Of a DNA stretch of 64,000 nt, positions 1 to 8,738 are shown in pieces. The stretch comes from Cryptosporangium arvum DSM 44712 (GTDB taxonomy: Bacteria > Actinomycetota > Actinomycetes > Mycobacteriales > Cryptosporangiaceae). The stretch spans positions 5,177,251-5,241,250 of the forward strand of contig NZ_KK073874.1 in assembly GCF_000585375.1 (NCBI RefSeq), read 5' to 3'. The stretch's first letter is position 1, and each line of letters starts with the position of its first letter. The position numbers and the translations under genes were made by a program. Under the pieces are notes generated by a model. It saw only the letters and a program-made list of their open reading frames with translations, did not search any database and was not told the origin of the DNA.

Positions 1-1
1 C

Positions 2-526
2 GCGGCGCTCTGCTGGTGGTCGGCGATCGTCGCGGGCATCACGGTGCCGGGCCTCGTGCTGATGGCCGCGACCCCGCTCGTCGCGTTGTTCCCGCTGTTC
101 GCGCGGGTCTTCGGCTACTCCGGCGGAACGGTCGTCGTCATCACGTCGTTCATGGTGCTGCTGCCGGGATTCGTCTACACCCGCGCCGGCCTGACCGCCG
201 CGCTCGACGGCCACCGCGACATGGCGCGGTCGTTCGGCGGATCGAGGCGTGCGGTGTTCACCGAGGTCGCGGTGCCCAGCGCGCTCCCCCACCTCGCGAC
301 CGGCCTGCGCATCGCGGCCGGCTCCGCGGTCGTCGCGGCGGTCGTGGCGGAGTCGCTGATCGGCACCGCCGGTCTCGGCGTCGACTTCACGTACGCCTAC
401 TCGCTGCTGCGGATGCCCCGGGCGTTCGGCGCGGCCGTGCTCATCGTCCTGGTGTCGCTCGTCGTGTTCGCCGCGTTCGGCCGCCTCGAGCGGCTGGTCC
501 ACGGCCGTTTCAGCGCAGCACCCTAG
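2..526 (+). CDS. ABC transporter permease (C-terminal part)
   Basis: Membrane channel subunit of an ABC importer of the SsuC/TauC-like binding-protein-dependent class. The window opens inside the gene, so only the last 174 residues are present and the frame stays open to base 2. Several hydrophobic spans surround the conserved cytoplasmic EAA loop (DMARSFGGSRR, then VPSALPHLATGLR), the surface that docks on the ATPase. The last span ends close to the C-terminus, as usual for the family. The stop lies 17 bases inside the 3' end of the convergent VWA gene. ATPase and binding protein are not in view, so the substrate cannot be named. Confidence 0.85.
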   Translation, partial: AALCWWSAIVAGITVPGLVLMAATPLVALFPLFARVFGYSGGTVVVITSFMVLLPGFVYTRAGLTAALDGHRDMARSFGGSRRAVFTEVAVPSALPHLATGLRIAAGSAVVAAVVAESLIGTAGLGVDFTYAYSLLRMPRAFGAAVLIVLVSLVVFAAFGRLERLVHGRFSAAP

Positions 527-1586
527 GCCGTGACCACCACAGCGAGAGGCCCACGCCGGTGAACACCAGCACCACGGCCACCAGCACGAACCACACCGTG
601 ATCTCGACGTCCACGCGCTGCAGGCCGATCTCGCTCGGCAGATCCTCGAGGACGTCGGCGAGCTGGTCGGCGTCCTGGGCCTTGAAGTAGCGGCCGCCGG
701 TCAGGTCGGCGACCTGGGTCAGCGCGGCCTCGTCGATCTGCTGGATCCGCCGCCCGCCCCCGCGCGGGCCGCCGCCCCAGTTGCCACCGGTCAGGTCACC
801 GGAGACCTGCTCGGGCGTGCACACCATCGGTGCGGGCTCGGTCGAGCCGAAGCCGATCGTGAACACGCGCACCCTTCGGGCGGCGGCCTGCTCGGCCGCG
901 GTCACCGGGTCGACGCCCTGCGTGTTGGAGCCGTCGGTGAGCACGACGATCGAGTCGGGCTCGTAGTCGCCCAGCGGCGCCGGGGTCGCCCCTCCCGGCG
1001 GCGCGGCGCTGTCGCCGAGGTTGACGCCGCTGGCCGCGACGTCGGGGTTGATCTCGGCGATCGCGTCGATCGACGTGAGGATCGCCTGCCCGATCGCGGT
1101 GCCGCGGGCGGTGGTGAGCCCGTCGATGGCCGCGATCAGCGCGTCCTGATCGGTAGTGGGGGCCACCAGCAGACCGGCGATGCCGGAGAACGCGACGAGC
1201 CCGATCCGGGTGCCGTTGTCCTGCGAGCGGATGAACTCCCGCGCGGCGTCGCTGGCCACCGCCAGCCGGTTCGGCGCCACGTCGGTCGTGCACATCGACC
1301 CGGACACGTCGATCGCGAGCAGGATCGTGCTCTGGTCGGTGGGCACGGTCACCGACGCCTGCGGCCGGGTCAGCCCGGTGCCCAGCACCAGCAGCCCGGC
1401 CAGGAACAGGATCAGCGGGATCCGGCGCCGCCAGGCCGAGCGCCCCGGTAGCGCCGCCTTGATCAGCGCGACGCTGGAGACCTGGATCGCGGTGCGCTTG
1501 CGCCGCCGGTTGAACCACCACCGGGCGAGCAGCAGCAGCGGCACCGCCAGCAGCGCGAGCAGCGCCCACGGCCAGTGCAGCGACAT
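510..1586 (-). CDS. VWA domain membrane protein (BatA-like)
   Basis: Membrane-anchored von Willebrand factor A protein of 358 residues in a MoxR locus. Two hydrophobic spans lie near residues 7-25 and 56-73, a third near 325-350. The VWA domain between them has the metal-ion site DVSGS at 93-97, intact for divalent cation binding. Such proteins are thought to act with MoxR ATPases in assembling or activating envelope or metalloprotein complexes; the client is unknown. The ATG shares its A with the TGA of the upstream VWA gene, indicating translational coupling. It is the last gene of the five-gene minus-strand cluster and overlaps the convergent permease gene by 17 bases. Confidence 0.88.
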   Translation of the reverse strand: MSLHWPWALLALLAVPLLLLARWWFNRRRKRTAIQVSSVALIKAALPGRSAWRRRIPLILFLAGLLVLGTGLTRPQASVTVPTDQSTILLAIDVSGSMCTTDVAPNRLAVASDAAREFIRSQDNGTRIGLVAFSGIAGLLVAPTTDQDALIAAIDGLTTARGTAIGQAILTSIDAIAEINPDVAASGVNLGDSAAPPGGATPAPLGDYEPDSIVVLTDGSNTQGVDPVTAAEQAAARRVRVFTIGFGSTEPAPMVCTPEQVSGDLTGGNWGGGPRGGGRRIQQIDEAALTQVADLTGGRYFKAQDADQLADVLEDLPSEIGLQRVDVEITVWFVLVAVVLVFTGVGLSLWWSRPRVLR

Positions 1587-2551
1587 CAGACGATCCTTCC
1601 GTGCCAGCGGGTCATCAGCAGGGCGCCGAGCAGCAGCAACACCAGCGCGGCCCCGGCCACCGGCGCGGTCAGCTCGAGCGGCTCCTTCTTGCTGGTCAGC
1701 CGGAGATCGATCGCGCCGGCCGCGTCGGACACCTCGTCGGTGTCCGCGGCCCGGTGGTACGAGCCGCCGGTCGTCTTCGCGATCGACGTCAGCTGCTGCT
1801 CGTCCAGCGCGGTAGCCAGCTGGTAGCCGTCGACCGCGACCGTGGTGCCCTGGGTGGTGCCCACGCCCACGGTCTGGATGCGCACGCCCGCGGTGGCCGC
1901 GAGGTCGGCCGCCGCCTGCACGTCCGCGCCGCCGGTCTCCTCGCCGTCGCTGAACAGCACGATCGTCGCCGAGGGCCAGTAGCCGAGGTCGGGCGGCGGC
2001 GCGCCCTCGGCCGGCAACGCGACCGGTTTCCCGGTGATCGTGCCGAGCGAGGCCAGGATCGCCTGGCCGAGCGAGGTACCACCGGTGCCGCCGACGCGCT
2101 TGATCGCGGCGAGCGCCGTGGTGCGGTCGTCGGTCGGCTCCTGCGTGGTGAGCGCCTGGTCACCGAAGACGACGACGCCGATGTCGACCGAGCTCGGCTG
2201 GGCCTCCACGAACGCCACCCCGGCCTCCTGCGCGGCCGCGAGCCGGCTCGGTTGCAGGTCGTCGGCCTTCATGCTGTTCGACGCGTCGAACACGAGCATC
2301 ACGGTGCCCGCGACCCGGGGCACGACGACCGTCGCCTCCGGACGCGCCAGCCCCACCAGCAGCAGCGGGAGGGCGGCCAGCAGCAGGGCGTACGGCAGGT
2401 GGCGGCGGACCGCCGCGCGTTTCGAGGAACCGGTGAGGCCCGCGGCGGCCAGTGCGGCGGTACGCCGTCGCTGCAAGGTCACGTACCCCGCCACCGCCGC
2501 TCCGGTGACGAGCACGGCGGCGATCAGCACGATCGGATAGTGGAGGCTCAC
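1586..2551 (-). CDS. VWA domain membrane protein
   Basis: Second VWA protein of the MoxR cluster, 321 residues. It shares the plan of its downstream neighbour: membrane spans near residues 5-22 and 52-69, a VWA domain with the metal site DASNS at 89-93, and a C-terminal span near 293-312 followed by a short basic tail. The similar start (MSLHYP versus MSLHWP) and equal domain order suggest that the two arose by tandem duplication. Start and stop overlap both neighbours (4 bases with the DUF58 gene, 1 base with the next VWA gene), so the genes are surely one operon. Function beyond a MoxR-associated role is not known. Confidence 0.88.
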   Translation of the reverse strand: MSLHYPIVLIAAVLVTGAAVAGYVTLQRRRTAALAAAGLTGSSKRAAVRRHLPYALLLAALPLLLVGLARPEATVVVPRVAGTVMLVFDASNSMKADDLQPSRLAAAQEAGVAFVEAQPSSVDIGVVVFGDQALTTQEPTDDRTTALAAIKRVGGTGGTSLGQAILASLGTITGKPVALPAEGAPPPDLGYWPSATIVLFSDGEETGGADVQAAADLAATAGVRIQTVGVGTTQGTTVAVDGYQLATALDEQQLTSIAKTTGGSYHRAADTDEVSDAAGAIDLRLTSKKEPLELTAPVAGAALVLLLLGALLMTRWHGRIV

Positions 2552-3441
2552 CGGCGGCTCCGCCGGACGAGCCCCACCAGGGCCGGCACGAACTCCTCGT
2601 CGGTGCCGATCCGGTGCGCGGTGACCCCGGCGCGCGCCAGGCCGCTGTCCACCGCGTCGTCCCGGGCCCGGGCCTGCTCGCCCAGCCGGCGCTGCAGCAG
2701 CGGGTCGCTGGTGTCGACGAGCAGCTGCTCACCGGTCTCCGCGTCCTGCACCAGGATCAGTCCCACGTCGGGCAGCGCGGACTCGACCGGGTCGGCGATG
2801 CGGACGGCCACGACCTCGTGCCGGTGCACCAGGCGGGTGAGCGACCGGTCCCAGCCGGGTTCGGCGATGAAGTCCGACAGCACGAACACCAGCGCGCGCC
2901 GCCGGGACGTCGTCGACGCGGCCAGGCGCAGCATGGCGTCCAGGTCGGTGGTGGTGCCGGAGCCGGCCGAATCGACCCGGGACAGCTCACGCGCGAGCCG
3001 TAAGACCTGGTTACGCCCGGACCGCGGCGGAATGATCTGGTGCGACCCGTTGTCGTAGAGGATCGCGCCGACCCGGTTGCCGCCCTTGACCATCAGCTGG
3101 GCCAGGCTCAGCGCCAGCTCGGTGGCGAGCGAGGCCTTCCCGGCGTCGGAGCGCCCCACCCGCATCGACGCCGACGTGTCGACGACGAGCCATGCGGTGA
3201 GCTCGCGGTCCTCGGTGTACTGGCGCACGAACGGCTCGTCGAGGCGCGCGGTGACGTTCCAGTCGATGTGCCGGACGTCGTCCTCGGGCGTGTAGGACCG
3301 CAGGTCGGAGAAGTCGATGCCGGTACCGCGCCACACGGTGCGGTAGGCACCCTGCAGACGCCCGTCGAGGCGTCGGCCGACCTTCCACTCCAGGCGGCGG
3401 AGCAGGCGTTCCGGGGCGGTGCGATCCGGCTGCGGAGCCAC
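2548..3441 (-). CDS. DUF58 domain protein
   Basis: Soluble 297-residue DUF58 protein, the usual third partner of MoxR ATPases and VWA proteins. The family signature is clear: RSYTPEDDVRHIDW near residues 48-61, and a VWA-like core starting at DTSASM near residue 88 and running through the SDF segment near 190. It is expected to act at the cytoplasmic side as an adaptor between MoxR and the membrane VWA proteins; this is inferred from conserved neighbourhood, not from this sequence. Its stop overlaps the start of the next VWA gene by 4 bases, and 5 bases separate it from the MoxR gene. Confidence 0.9.
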   Translation of the reverse strand: MAPQPDRTAPERLLRRLEWKVGRRLDGRLQGAYRTVWRGTGIDFSDLRSYTPEDDVRHIDWNVTARLDEPFVRQYTEDRELTAWLVVDTSASMRVGRSDAGKASLATELALSLAQLMVKGGNRVGAILYDNGSHQIIPPRSGRNQVLRLARELSRVDSAGSGTTTDLDAMLRLAASTTSRRRALVFVLSDFIAEPGWDRSLTRLVHRHEVVAVRIADPVESALPDVGLILVQDAETGEQLLVDTSDPLLQRRLGEQARARDDAVDSGLARAGVTAHRIGTDEEFVPALVGLVRRSRR

Positions 3442-3446
3442 CGGGC

Positions 3447-4457
<1,011 letters not shown>

Positions 4458-4459
4458 CT

Positions 4460-5287
4460 CTAGAGTGGTGGCTGCCTGCCGTCGCCCTCGCCGGCCCCGA
4501 GCGCGGAACCGATCGGGACGGCGAACCCGACGCCGATGAACGTGCCGGCGTCGGTGGGGTTGGCCAGCGCGACGACGATGCCGATCACCTGGCCCTGGGA
4601 GTTGAGGAGCGGGCCGCCGGAGCTGCCCGGGTTGACCGCGGCGTCGAACTGGATCAGCCCGGCGAGCGGGGCGGCGCCGGAGCGGGCCACGGTGCGGTTC
4701 AGCCCGGACACGACGCCGGTGGTCGTGGTGTCGACGAGCCCGAGCGGGTTGCCGATGGCGACGACGTCGTCGCCGATCGCCGGGCCGCCGCCGAGCGTGG
4801 CCGGCACGACGACGTCCGGCAGCCGCTCCGGGACGAGCACGGCGATGTCGATCTCGGGGGCGGAGTCGGCGACGGTCGCCGGTGATCGGGTGCCGTCGGC
4901 GAACGTCACGGTGACCGCGGTGGCGCCCTCGACGACGTGGAACGCGGTGAGGATCGTGCCGTCGGCGTTCGCGACGACGCCGGTGCCGAGCGCGCTGCTC
5001 ATGCCCTTGGTGCGGTCGCCGCGGCCGTTGGCCTGGATGAGCACCACCGACGGGGCGAGGGTGCGGAACACCTCGGCCGTGGTGAGCGACGGGCTCTGCG
5101 ACGGCGACGGCGAGGGTCGGGCGGCCGCGGGGGCCTGGTCGCCGCCGCCGCGGAGCACGACGAACGCGGTGAGGGCCAGCGCCCAGGACACGACGGCGAC
5201 GATGAGTAATCGACGTGGCCACTTCCGCCGCTTTTGCGGCTCATCCGGCACAGGTGTCACGGCTTCATCGCCCATGTGCCGCACCAC
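4460..5287 (-). CDS. Trypsin-like serine protease, HtrA-type without PDZ
   Basis: Membrane-anchored serine protease of 275 residues. A basic N-terminus is followed by one membrane span (about 27-45) and a Pro/Ser linker (about 52-68). The protease domain carries the full triad: His117 in TAFHVVEG, Asp147 in EIDIAVL, Ser223 in NPGSSGGPL. Unlike DegP/HtrA it ends right after the protease fold, with no PDZ domain, so it probably lacks PDZ-mediated allosteric control. It should act outside the membrane in envelope quality control. The start is GTG at 5287 or ATG at 5275. Its stop lies two bases from the MoxR start, placing it first in the cluster. Confidence 0.87.
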   Translation of the reverse strand: MVRHMGDEAVTPVPDEPQKRRKWPRRLLIVAVVSWALALTAFVVLRGGGDQAPAAARPSPSPSQSPSLTTAEVFRTLAPSVVLIQANGRGDRTKGMSSALGTGVVANADGTILTAFHVVEGATAVTVTFADGTRSPATVADSAPEIDIAVLVPERLPDVVVPATLGGGPAIGDDVVAIGNPLGLVDTTTTGVVSGLNRTVARSGAAPLAGLIQFDAAVNPGSSGGPLLNSQGQVIGIVVALANPTDAGTFIGVGFAVPIGSALGAGEGDGRQPPL

Positions 5288-5370
5288 TTGATCCTAGGCC
5301 GGGCCTCGGCATGTGTGAGCCTTTCCCTGCGTAGGAATCAGCTGTGCGGACGGTTATCTCCCACCATATT

Positions 5371-5709
5371 TCACGGAGCGGCGAGCCGGGCCGATCGCTG
5401 CGTTCCCCACACGCCCAGCGGCCGGAGAGCCTCGTTCAGTGACCGACCGTGATCGGTCAGCGAGTACTCCACCCGCGGCGGCACCTCGCGGTAGACCTCC
5501 CGGTGGACCAGCCCGTCCTCTTCCATCTCACGCAGGTGCTGGACCAGCATCTTCTCGCTGACGCCCGGCAGCCCGCGCTTGAGCTCCCCGAACCGGCGGG
5601 TGCCGTTGTCGAGCTCCCAGAGGATCAGCGACTTCCACTTGCCCGAGACGACGTCCATCGCCGCGTCGATGCCGCAGATGTAGGGCCCCCGCCGGGCATT
5701 CGTAGCCAT
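5371..5709 (-). CDS. HxlR family transcriptional regulator
   Basis: Small winged-helix DNA-binding regulator, 112 residues, of normal HxlR length. Typical features are the N-terminal Cys in PYICGIDAAMDVVSGKWK (Cys12, the conserved redox-sensitive position in some relatives), the recognition region GVSEKMLVQHLREMEEDGL, and the wing PPRVEYSLTDHG. HxlR proteins respond to electrophiles, aldehydes or oxidants. It is divergent from two NAD-binding oxidoreductase genes, separated by only 84 bases that hold the palindrome TAGTGCACTA, so it most likely controls those genes and itself. The inducer is unknown. Confidence 0.92.
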   Translation of the reverse strand: MATNARRGPYICGIDAAMDVVSGKWKSLILWELDNGTRRFGELKRGLPGVSEKMLVQHLREMEEDGLVHREVYREVPPRVEYSLTDHGRSLNEALRPLGVWGTQRSARLAAP

Positions 5710-5735
5710 GACCTCGATCCTTACCTTCCAGTGAG

Positions 5736-5745
5736 TAGTGCACTA
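5736..5745. promoter_or_regulatory. Palindrome TAGTGCACTA in HxlR/oxidoreductase divergent region
   Basis: A perfect 10-base palindrome in an unusually AT-rich stretch of the 84-base gap between the divergent HxlR gene and the first oxidoreductase gene. A second, looser symmetric element (TTAC...GTGAGTA) overlaps it. Position and symmetry fit an operator for the dimeric HxlR protein; the assignment is inferred. Confidence 0.4.
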
Positions 5746-5793
5746 AATAGTAGGTACTTGTCGCCCGGGAGGTACCGGCAAAGGATCGAATCC

Positions 5794-6651
5794 ATGAGCA
5801 CGACATTCCTGGGACTGGGAGCGATGGGCCGCGCACTCGCGGCGACGACGACGGCCGCGGGCGAGCCGGTGACGGTCTGGAACCGCAGCGCCGGACGGGC
5901 CGGCCGGATGGCCGGTACGACGGTGGCCGGCAGCGTGCCGGAGGCTCTCGCCGGCGACGGCGCGATCGTGGTCTGCCTGTTCGACCACGCCTCCGTGCAC
6001 GAGGTGCTCGACCCGGTGGCCGGCGCGGTGCGCGGCCGCACCGTCGTCAACCTCACCACGACGACGCCCGCCGAATCGCGGGAGCTGGCCGGGTGGGCCG
6101 CGACGCACGGGGTCACCTATCTGGACGGTGCGATCATGGCCGTCCCCGAGATGATCGGCGGGCCGGGGGCACAGATCTTCTACAGCGGGTCGGCCGAGGC
6201 CTACGGGACCCACCGCGCGCTGCTGGAGCGGTGGGGGGCGAGCACGTTCTTCGGTACCGACGCCGGGCTGGCGTCGGTCTACGACCTGGCCATGCTGACC
6301 GGCATGTACGCGATGATCGGCGGGTTCCTGCAGGGGGCGGCGATGCTGGCCGCCGAGGGTGTGCAGGCGTCCGCGTTCGCGGCCCGCCAGGTCCCCTTCC
6401 TGGCCGCGATGACCGGGCAGCTGGCCGGCTACGCGGCGACCGTCGACGACCGGGACTACGAGGGCCCCGGCCAGCAGTCGCTGCGGTTCACCGACACCGC
6501 GCTGGCCGCGCTGCGCCGGGCCACCGCCGAGCAGGGCGTCGGTGGCGACGTGCTGGCGCCGGTGGCCGGGCACGTCCGGCGCCAGATCGACGCCGGGTTC
6601 GGCGACCACGGCACCGCCCGCCTCTTCGAGTCGCTGCGGAGCACCCGGTGA
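5794..6651 (+). CDS. NAD(P)-binding oxidoreductase, 6PGDH/imine-reductase-like
   Basis: Member of the 3-hydroxyisobutyrate/6-phosphogluconate dehydrogenase superfamily, 285 residues. The Rossmann start has the dinucleotide motif FLGLGAMGRA followed by TVWNRSAGRA, whose Asn-Arg favours NADPH. The second half is the all-helical dimerisation domain. The position usually holding the catalytic Lys of hydroxyacid dehydrogenases is not evident, which fits the imine reductase-like branch that reduces cyclic imines. The ATG at 5794 is chosen because the Rossmann strand begins there; the frame is open further upstream into the regulator gene without meaning. It overlaps the next gene by 4 bases (GTGA). 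Confidence 0.88.
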   Translation: MSTTFLGLGAMGRALAATTTAAGEPVTVWNRSAGRAGRMAGTTVAGSVPEALAGDGAIVVCLFDHASVHEVLDPVAGAVRGRTVVNLTTTTPAESRELAGWAATHGVTYLDGAIMAVPEMIGGPGAQIFYSGSAEAYGTHRALLERWGASTFFGTDAGLASVYDLAMLTGMYAMIGGFLQGAAMLAAEGVQASAFAARQVPFLAAMTGQLAGYAATVDDRDYEGPGQQSLRFTDTALAALRRATAEQGVGGDVLAPVAGHVRRQIDAGFGDHGTARLFESLRSTR

Positions 6652-7490
6652 ACGTCACCGTGCTGGGCCTGGGTCCGATGGGCCGGGCGATGGCCGGGGC
6701 GTTCTCCGCGGCCGGGCACGACGTGACGGTGTGGAACCGCACCGCCTCCCGGGCCGACGGCCTCGCGGTGTCGGTGGCGGCCACCCCGGCCGAGGCGGTC
6801 GCGGCGAGCGAGCTGATCGTCCTGAGCCTCACCGACTACCCGGCGATGGACTCGATCCTCTCCGGCGTCGGGGACTTCGCGGGCCGGACGCTCGTGAACC
6901 TCAGCTCGGACACCCCGGACGCCTCCCGCGAGGCCGCCGCACGGTACCCCCGGTTCCTCACCGGCGGGGTGATGGTGCCGGCCCCGGTCGTCGGCACGCC
7001 CGGCGCCTCGGTCCTCTACAGCGGCCCGGCCGAGGTGTTCCGGGCCTACGAGGACGTCCTGCGGGTGATCGGCGAACCGCGGTACCTGGGCGCGGATCCC
7101 GGCCTGGCGCAGCTGTTCTACCAGGCGTACCTGGACGTCTTCCTCACCGCGCTGTCCGGCCTGCTGCACGCGACGGCGCTGGTCACGGCCTCCGGCGTCC
7201 CGGCCGCGCGGTTCCTGCCCAGTGCCCTGGAGTTCCTCGCGCTCACCCCGGCGATGGTCGGCGACGGCGCGGAGATCGCCCGCCGGGTCGACACCGGGGA
7301 CCATCCCGGAGCGCTGAGCACCGCCCGGATGATGGGTGCCACCGCCGATCACGTCGTGCGCACCGCGGCCGCGTCCGGCGTCGACACCGGTCTGGCCGAG
7401 GCCGTGCGCTCGCAGTACGACCGGGCGATCGCGGCCGGGCACGGCAGCGACGGCTGGACCGCACTGTACGAAGTGATCCGCGCGAAATAG
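6648..7490 (+). CDS. NAD(P)-binding oxidoreductase, 6PGDH/imine-reductase-like (paralogue)
   Basis: Second oxidoreductase of the same family, 280 residues, starting at a GTG that overlaps the stop of the first copy. The dinucleotide motif is VLGLGPMGRAMAG with TVWNRTASRA, and the helical domain matches that of its neighbour (for example YSGPAEVFRAYE versus YSGSAEAYGTHR). The pair is a tandem duplication kept in one translationally coupled operon, so the two may form a heterodimer or have split substrates. Likely under control of the divergent HxlR regulator. Substrate not recognisable. Confidence 0.88.
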   Translation: MNVTVLGLGPMGRAMAGAFSAAGHDVTVWNRTASRADGLAVSVAATPAEAVAASELIVLSLTDYPAMDSILSGVGDFAGRTLVNLSSDTPDASREAAARYPRFLTGGVMVPAPVVGTPGASVLYSGPAEVFRAYEDVLRVIGEPRYLGADPGLAQLFYQAYLDVFLTALSGLLHATALVTASGVPAARFLPSALEFLALTPAMVGDGAEIARRVDTGDHPGALSTARMMGATADHVVRTAAASGVDTGLAEAVRSQYDRAIAAGHGSDGWTALYEVIRAK

Positions 7491-7551
7491 TTTCGGGACC
7501 GGACAACCCCCGCGAGGGCGCCGTTCGTCCATCCGGGCGAAGGAGGTGCCC

Positions 7552-8058
7552 ATGCATCGACGAACACTGGACGCAGAGTTCGCCGGCTTCGTTCGGGAGC
7601 ACCGCGTCGACCTGATGCGGACCGCCCGCCTGCTCAGCAGCGGCGATCCGCACCGGGCCGAGGATCTGGTGCAGACCGCCCTGGTCCGGGCCTACACGGC
7701 CTGGAGCCGGGTGCGTTCCAGCGACCATCCGGTCGCCTACGTCCGCCGAAGCATCGTCAACGCACACATCGACGAAAGCCGGCGGCCGTGGTGGCGGCGT
7801 GAACGGTCGGTGGCGCTGCCACCGGAAGTCACCGTCACCATCGCCGACGACGATCTCGGGGACGCGGTGCGAAGCGCGCTCGCCTCGTTACCCCCGAAGA
7901 TGCGTGCGGTCATCGTGCTCCGGCACTGGCTCGACCTGAGCGTCGAACAGACCGCCGAGTGGCTCGGATGCACCCAGGGGACCGTGAAATCGCAGAACGC
8001 GAAGGCGGTCGCCAAGCTGCGGCACCTCCTCACTCCAGAAGGGCAGACCACCCGATGA
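7552..8058 (+). CDS. SigE-family ECF RNA polymerase sigma factor
   Basis: Alternative sigma factor of the actinobacterial SigE family, 168 residues. Sigma region 2 covers residues about 10-80 (with AEDLVQTALVRAYTAW) and region 4 about 105-160, with the helix-turn-helix SVEQTAEWLGCTQGTVKSQ. The ATG at 7552 is preferred over a GTG at 7546 because a strong AGGAGGT sits at 7541-7547 and would be destroyed by the earlier start. A GGGACC hexamer about 50 bases upstream could be an ECF -35 element for autoregulation, but its spacing to the nearest CGTT is loose. The next gene overlaps by 4 bases and should encode its regulator. Confidence 0.92.
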   Translation: MHRRTLDAEFAGFVREHRVDLMRTARLLSSGDPHRAEDLVQTALVRAYTAWSRVRSSDHPVAYVRRSIVNAHIDESRRPWWRRERSVALPPEVTVTIADDDLGDAVRSALASLPPKMRAVIVLRHWLDLSVEQTAEWLGCTQGTVKSQNAKAVAKLRHLLTPEGQTTR

Positions 8059-8738
8059 ACGACATCAAGCGCCTGCTCGCCGAAGCTCTGAACGAGGAGT
8101 CCACTCCGATGACTGTTGACCCCAGCGAGGACGTCGCCCGCGGACACCGGCACCTGGTCCGCCGCCGCACCGCGCTCGTGGGCGGCCTCGCCGCGGCCGC
8201 GCTGCTGGTGGGGGGCGGGGCCGTGTTGCTCGGTTCCGGCGCCACCGGCGACGACGACCGGACCACCGACCTGGCCAGGACCGTCGTCCAGGAGACGACG
8301 ACGGCGCCCGCACCGGTCACCCAGCAGGTGACGCTCGTCGCGTATACCGGCAAGCAGCCCAAGGGCTACAAGGTCGCCCAGGTGCCCGACGGCTGGGAGA
8401 TCCAGGGCGGCACCCCGTCGTCGCTGGTGATCGCGCCGAAGGACGCGAAGGACAAGGACCCGAACTCGTTCCTCGACAAGATCGCGGTGCTCTCGACGTC
8501 GTCGGACACCCCGCCGGAGTCGCTGCGCGAGGGCACCCCGGTCCCGATCGGCAGCGTCACCGGGTACTACCGCGCCGACGCCGGCGGCGGCACGCAGATC
8601 CTGACGTACCAGGACACCGCCTCCGGTCGCTGGGTCGACGTGCAGATCCCGCCGAGCCTGCACTGGGGCGCCGACCGGATCGCCGAGTTCGCCGCCGGTG
8701 TGACGGTCGTGGGCGGCGCCGGCGACTCACACGGCTGA
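8055..8738 (+). CDS. Single-span membrane protein coupled to sigma factor (anti-sigma candidate)
   Basis: A 227-residue protein with a short cytoplasmic N-terminus (about 1-37), one membrane span (about 40-60) and a 165-residue extracytoplasmic domain rich in charged and Gly/Ser residues. Its ATG overlaps the sigma factor stop (ATGA), a hallmark of sigma/anti-sigma pairs. The N-terminus is too short for a zinc-finger anti-sigma domain and lacks the HxxxCxxC motif, so it would need to hold the sigma factor in another way or may be an effector. Similar membrane partners commonly follow SigE-family genes. The 3' end overlaps the convergent glycosyltransferase gene by 12 bases. Confidence 0.75.
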   Translation: MNDIKRLLAEALNEESTPMTVDPSEDVARGHRHLVRRRTALVGGLAAAALLVGGGAVLLGSGATGDDDRTTDLARTVVQETTTAPAPVTQQVTLVAYTGKQPKGYKVAQVPDGWEIQGGTPSSLVIAPKDAKDKDPNSFLDKIAVLSTSSDTPPESLREGTPVPIGSVTGYYRADAGGGTQILTYQDTASGRWVDVQIPPSLHWGADRIAEFAAGVTVVGGAGDSHG

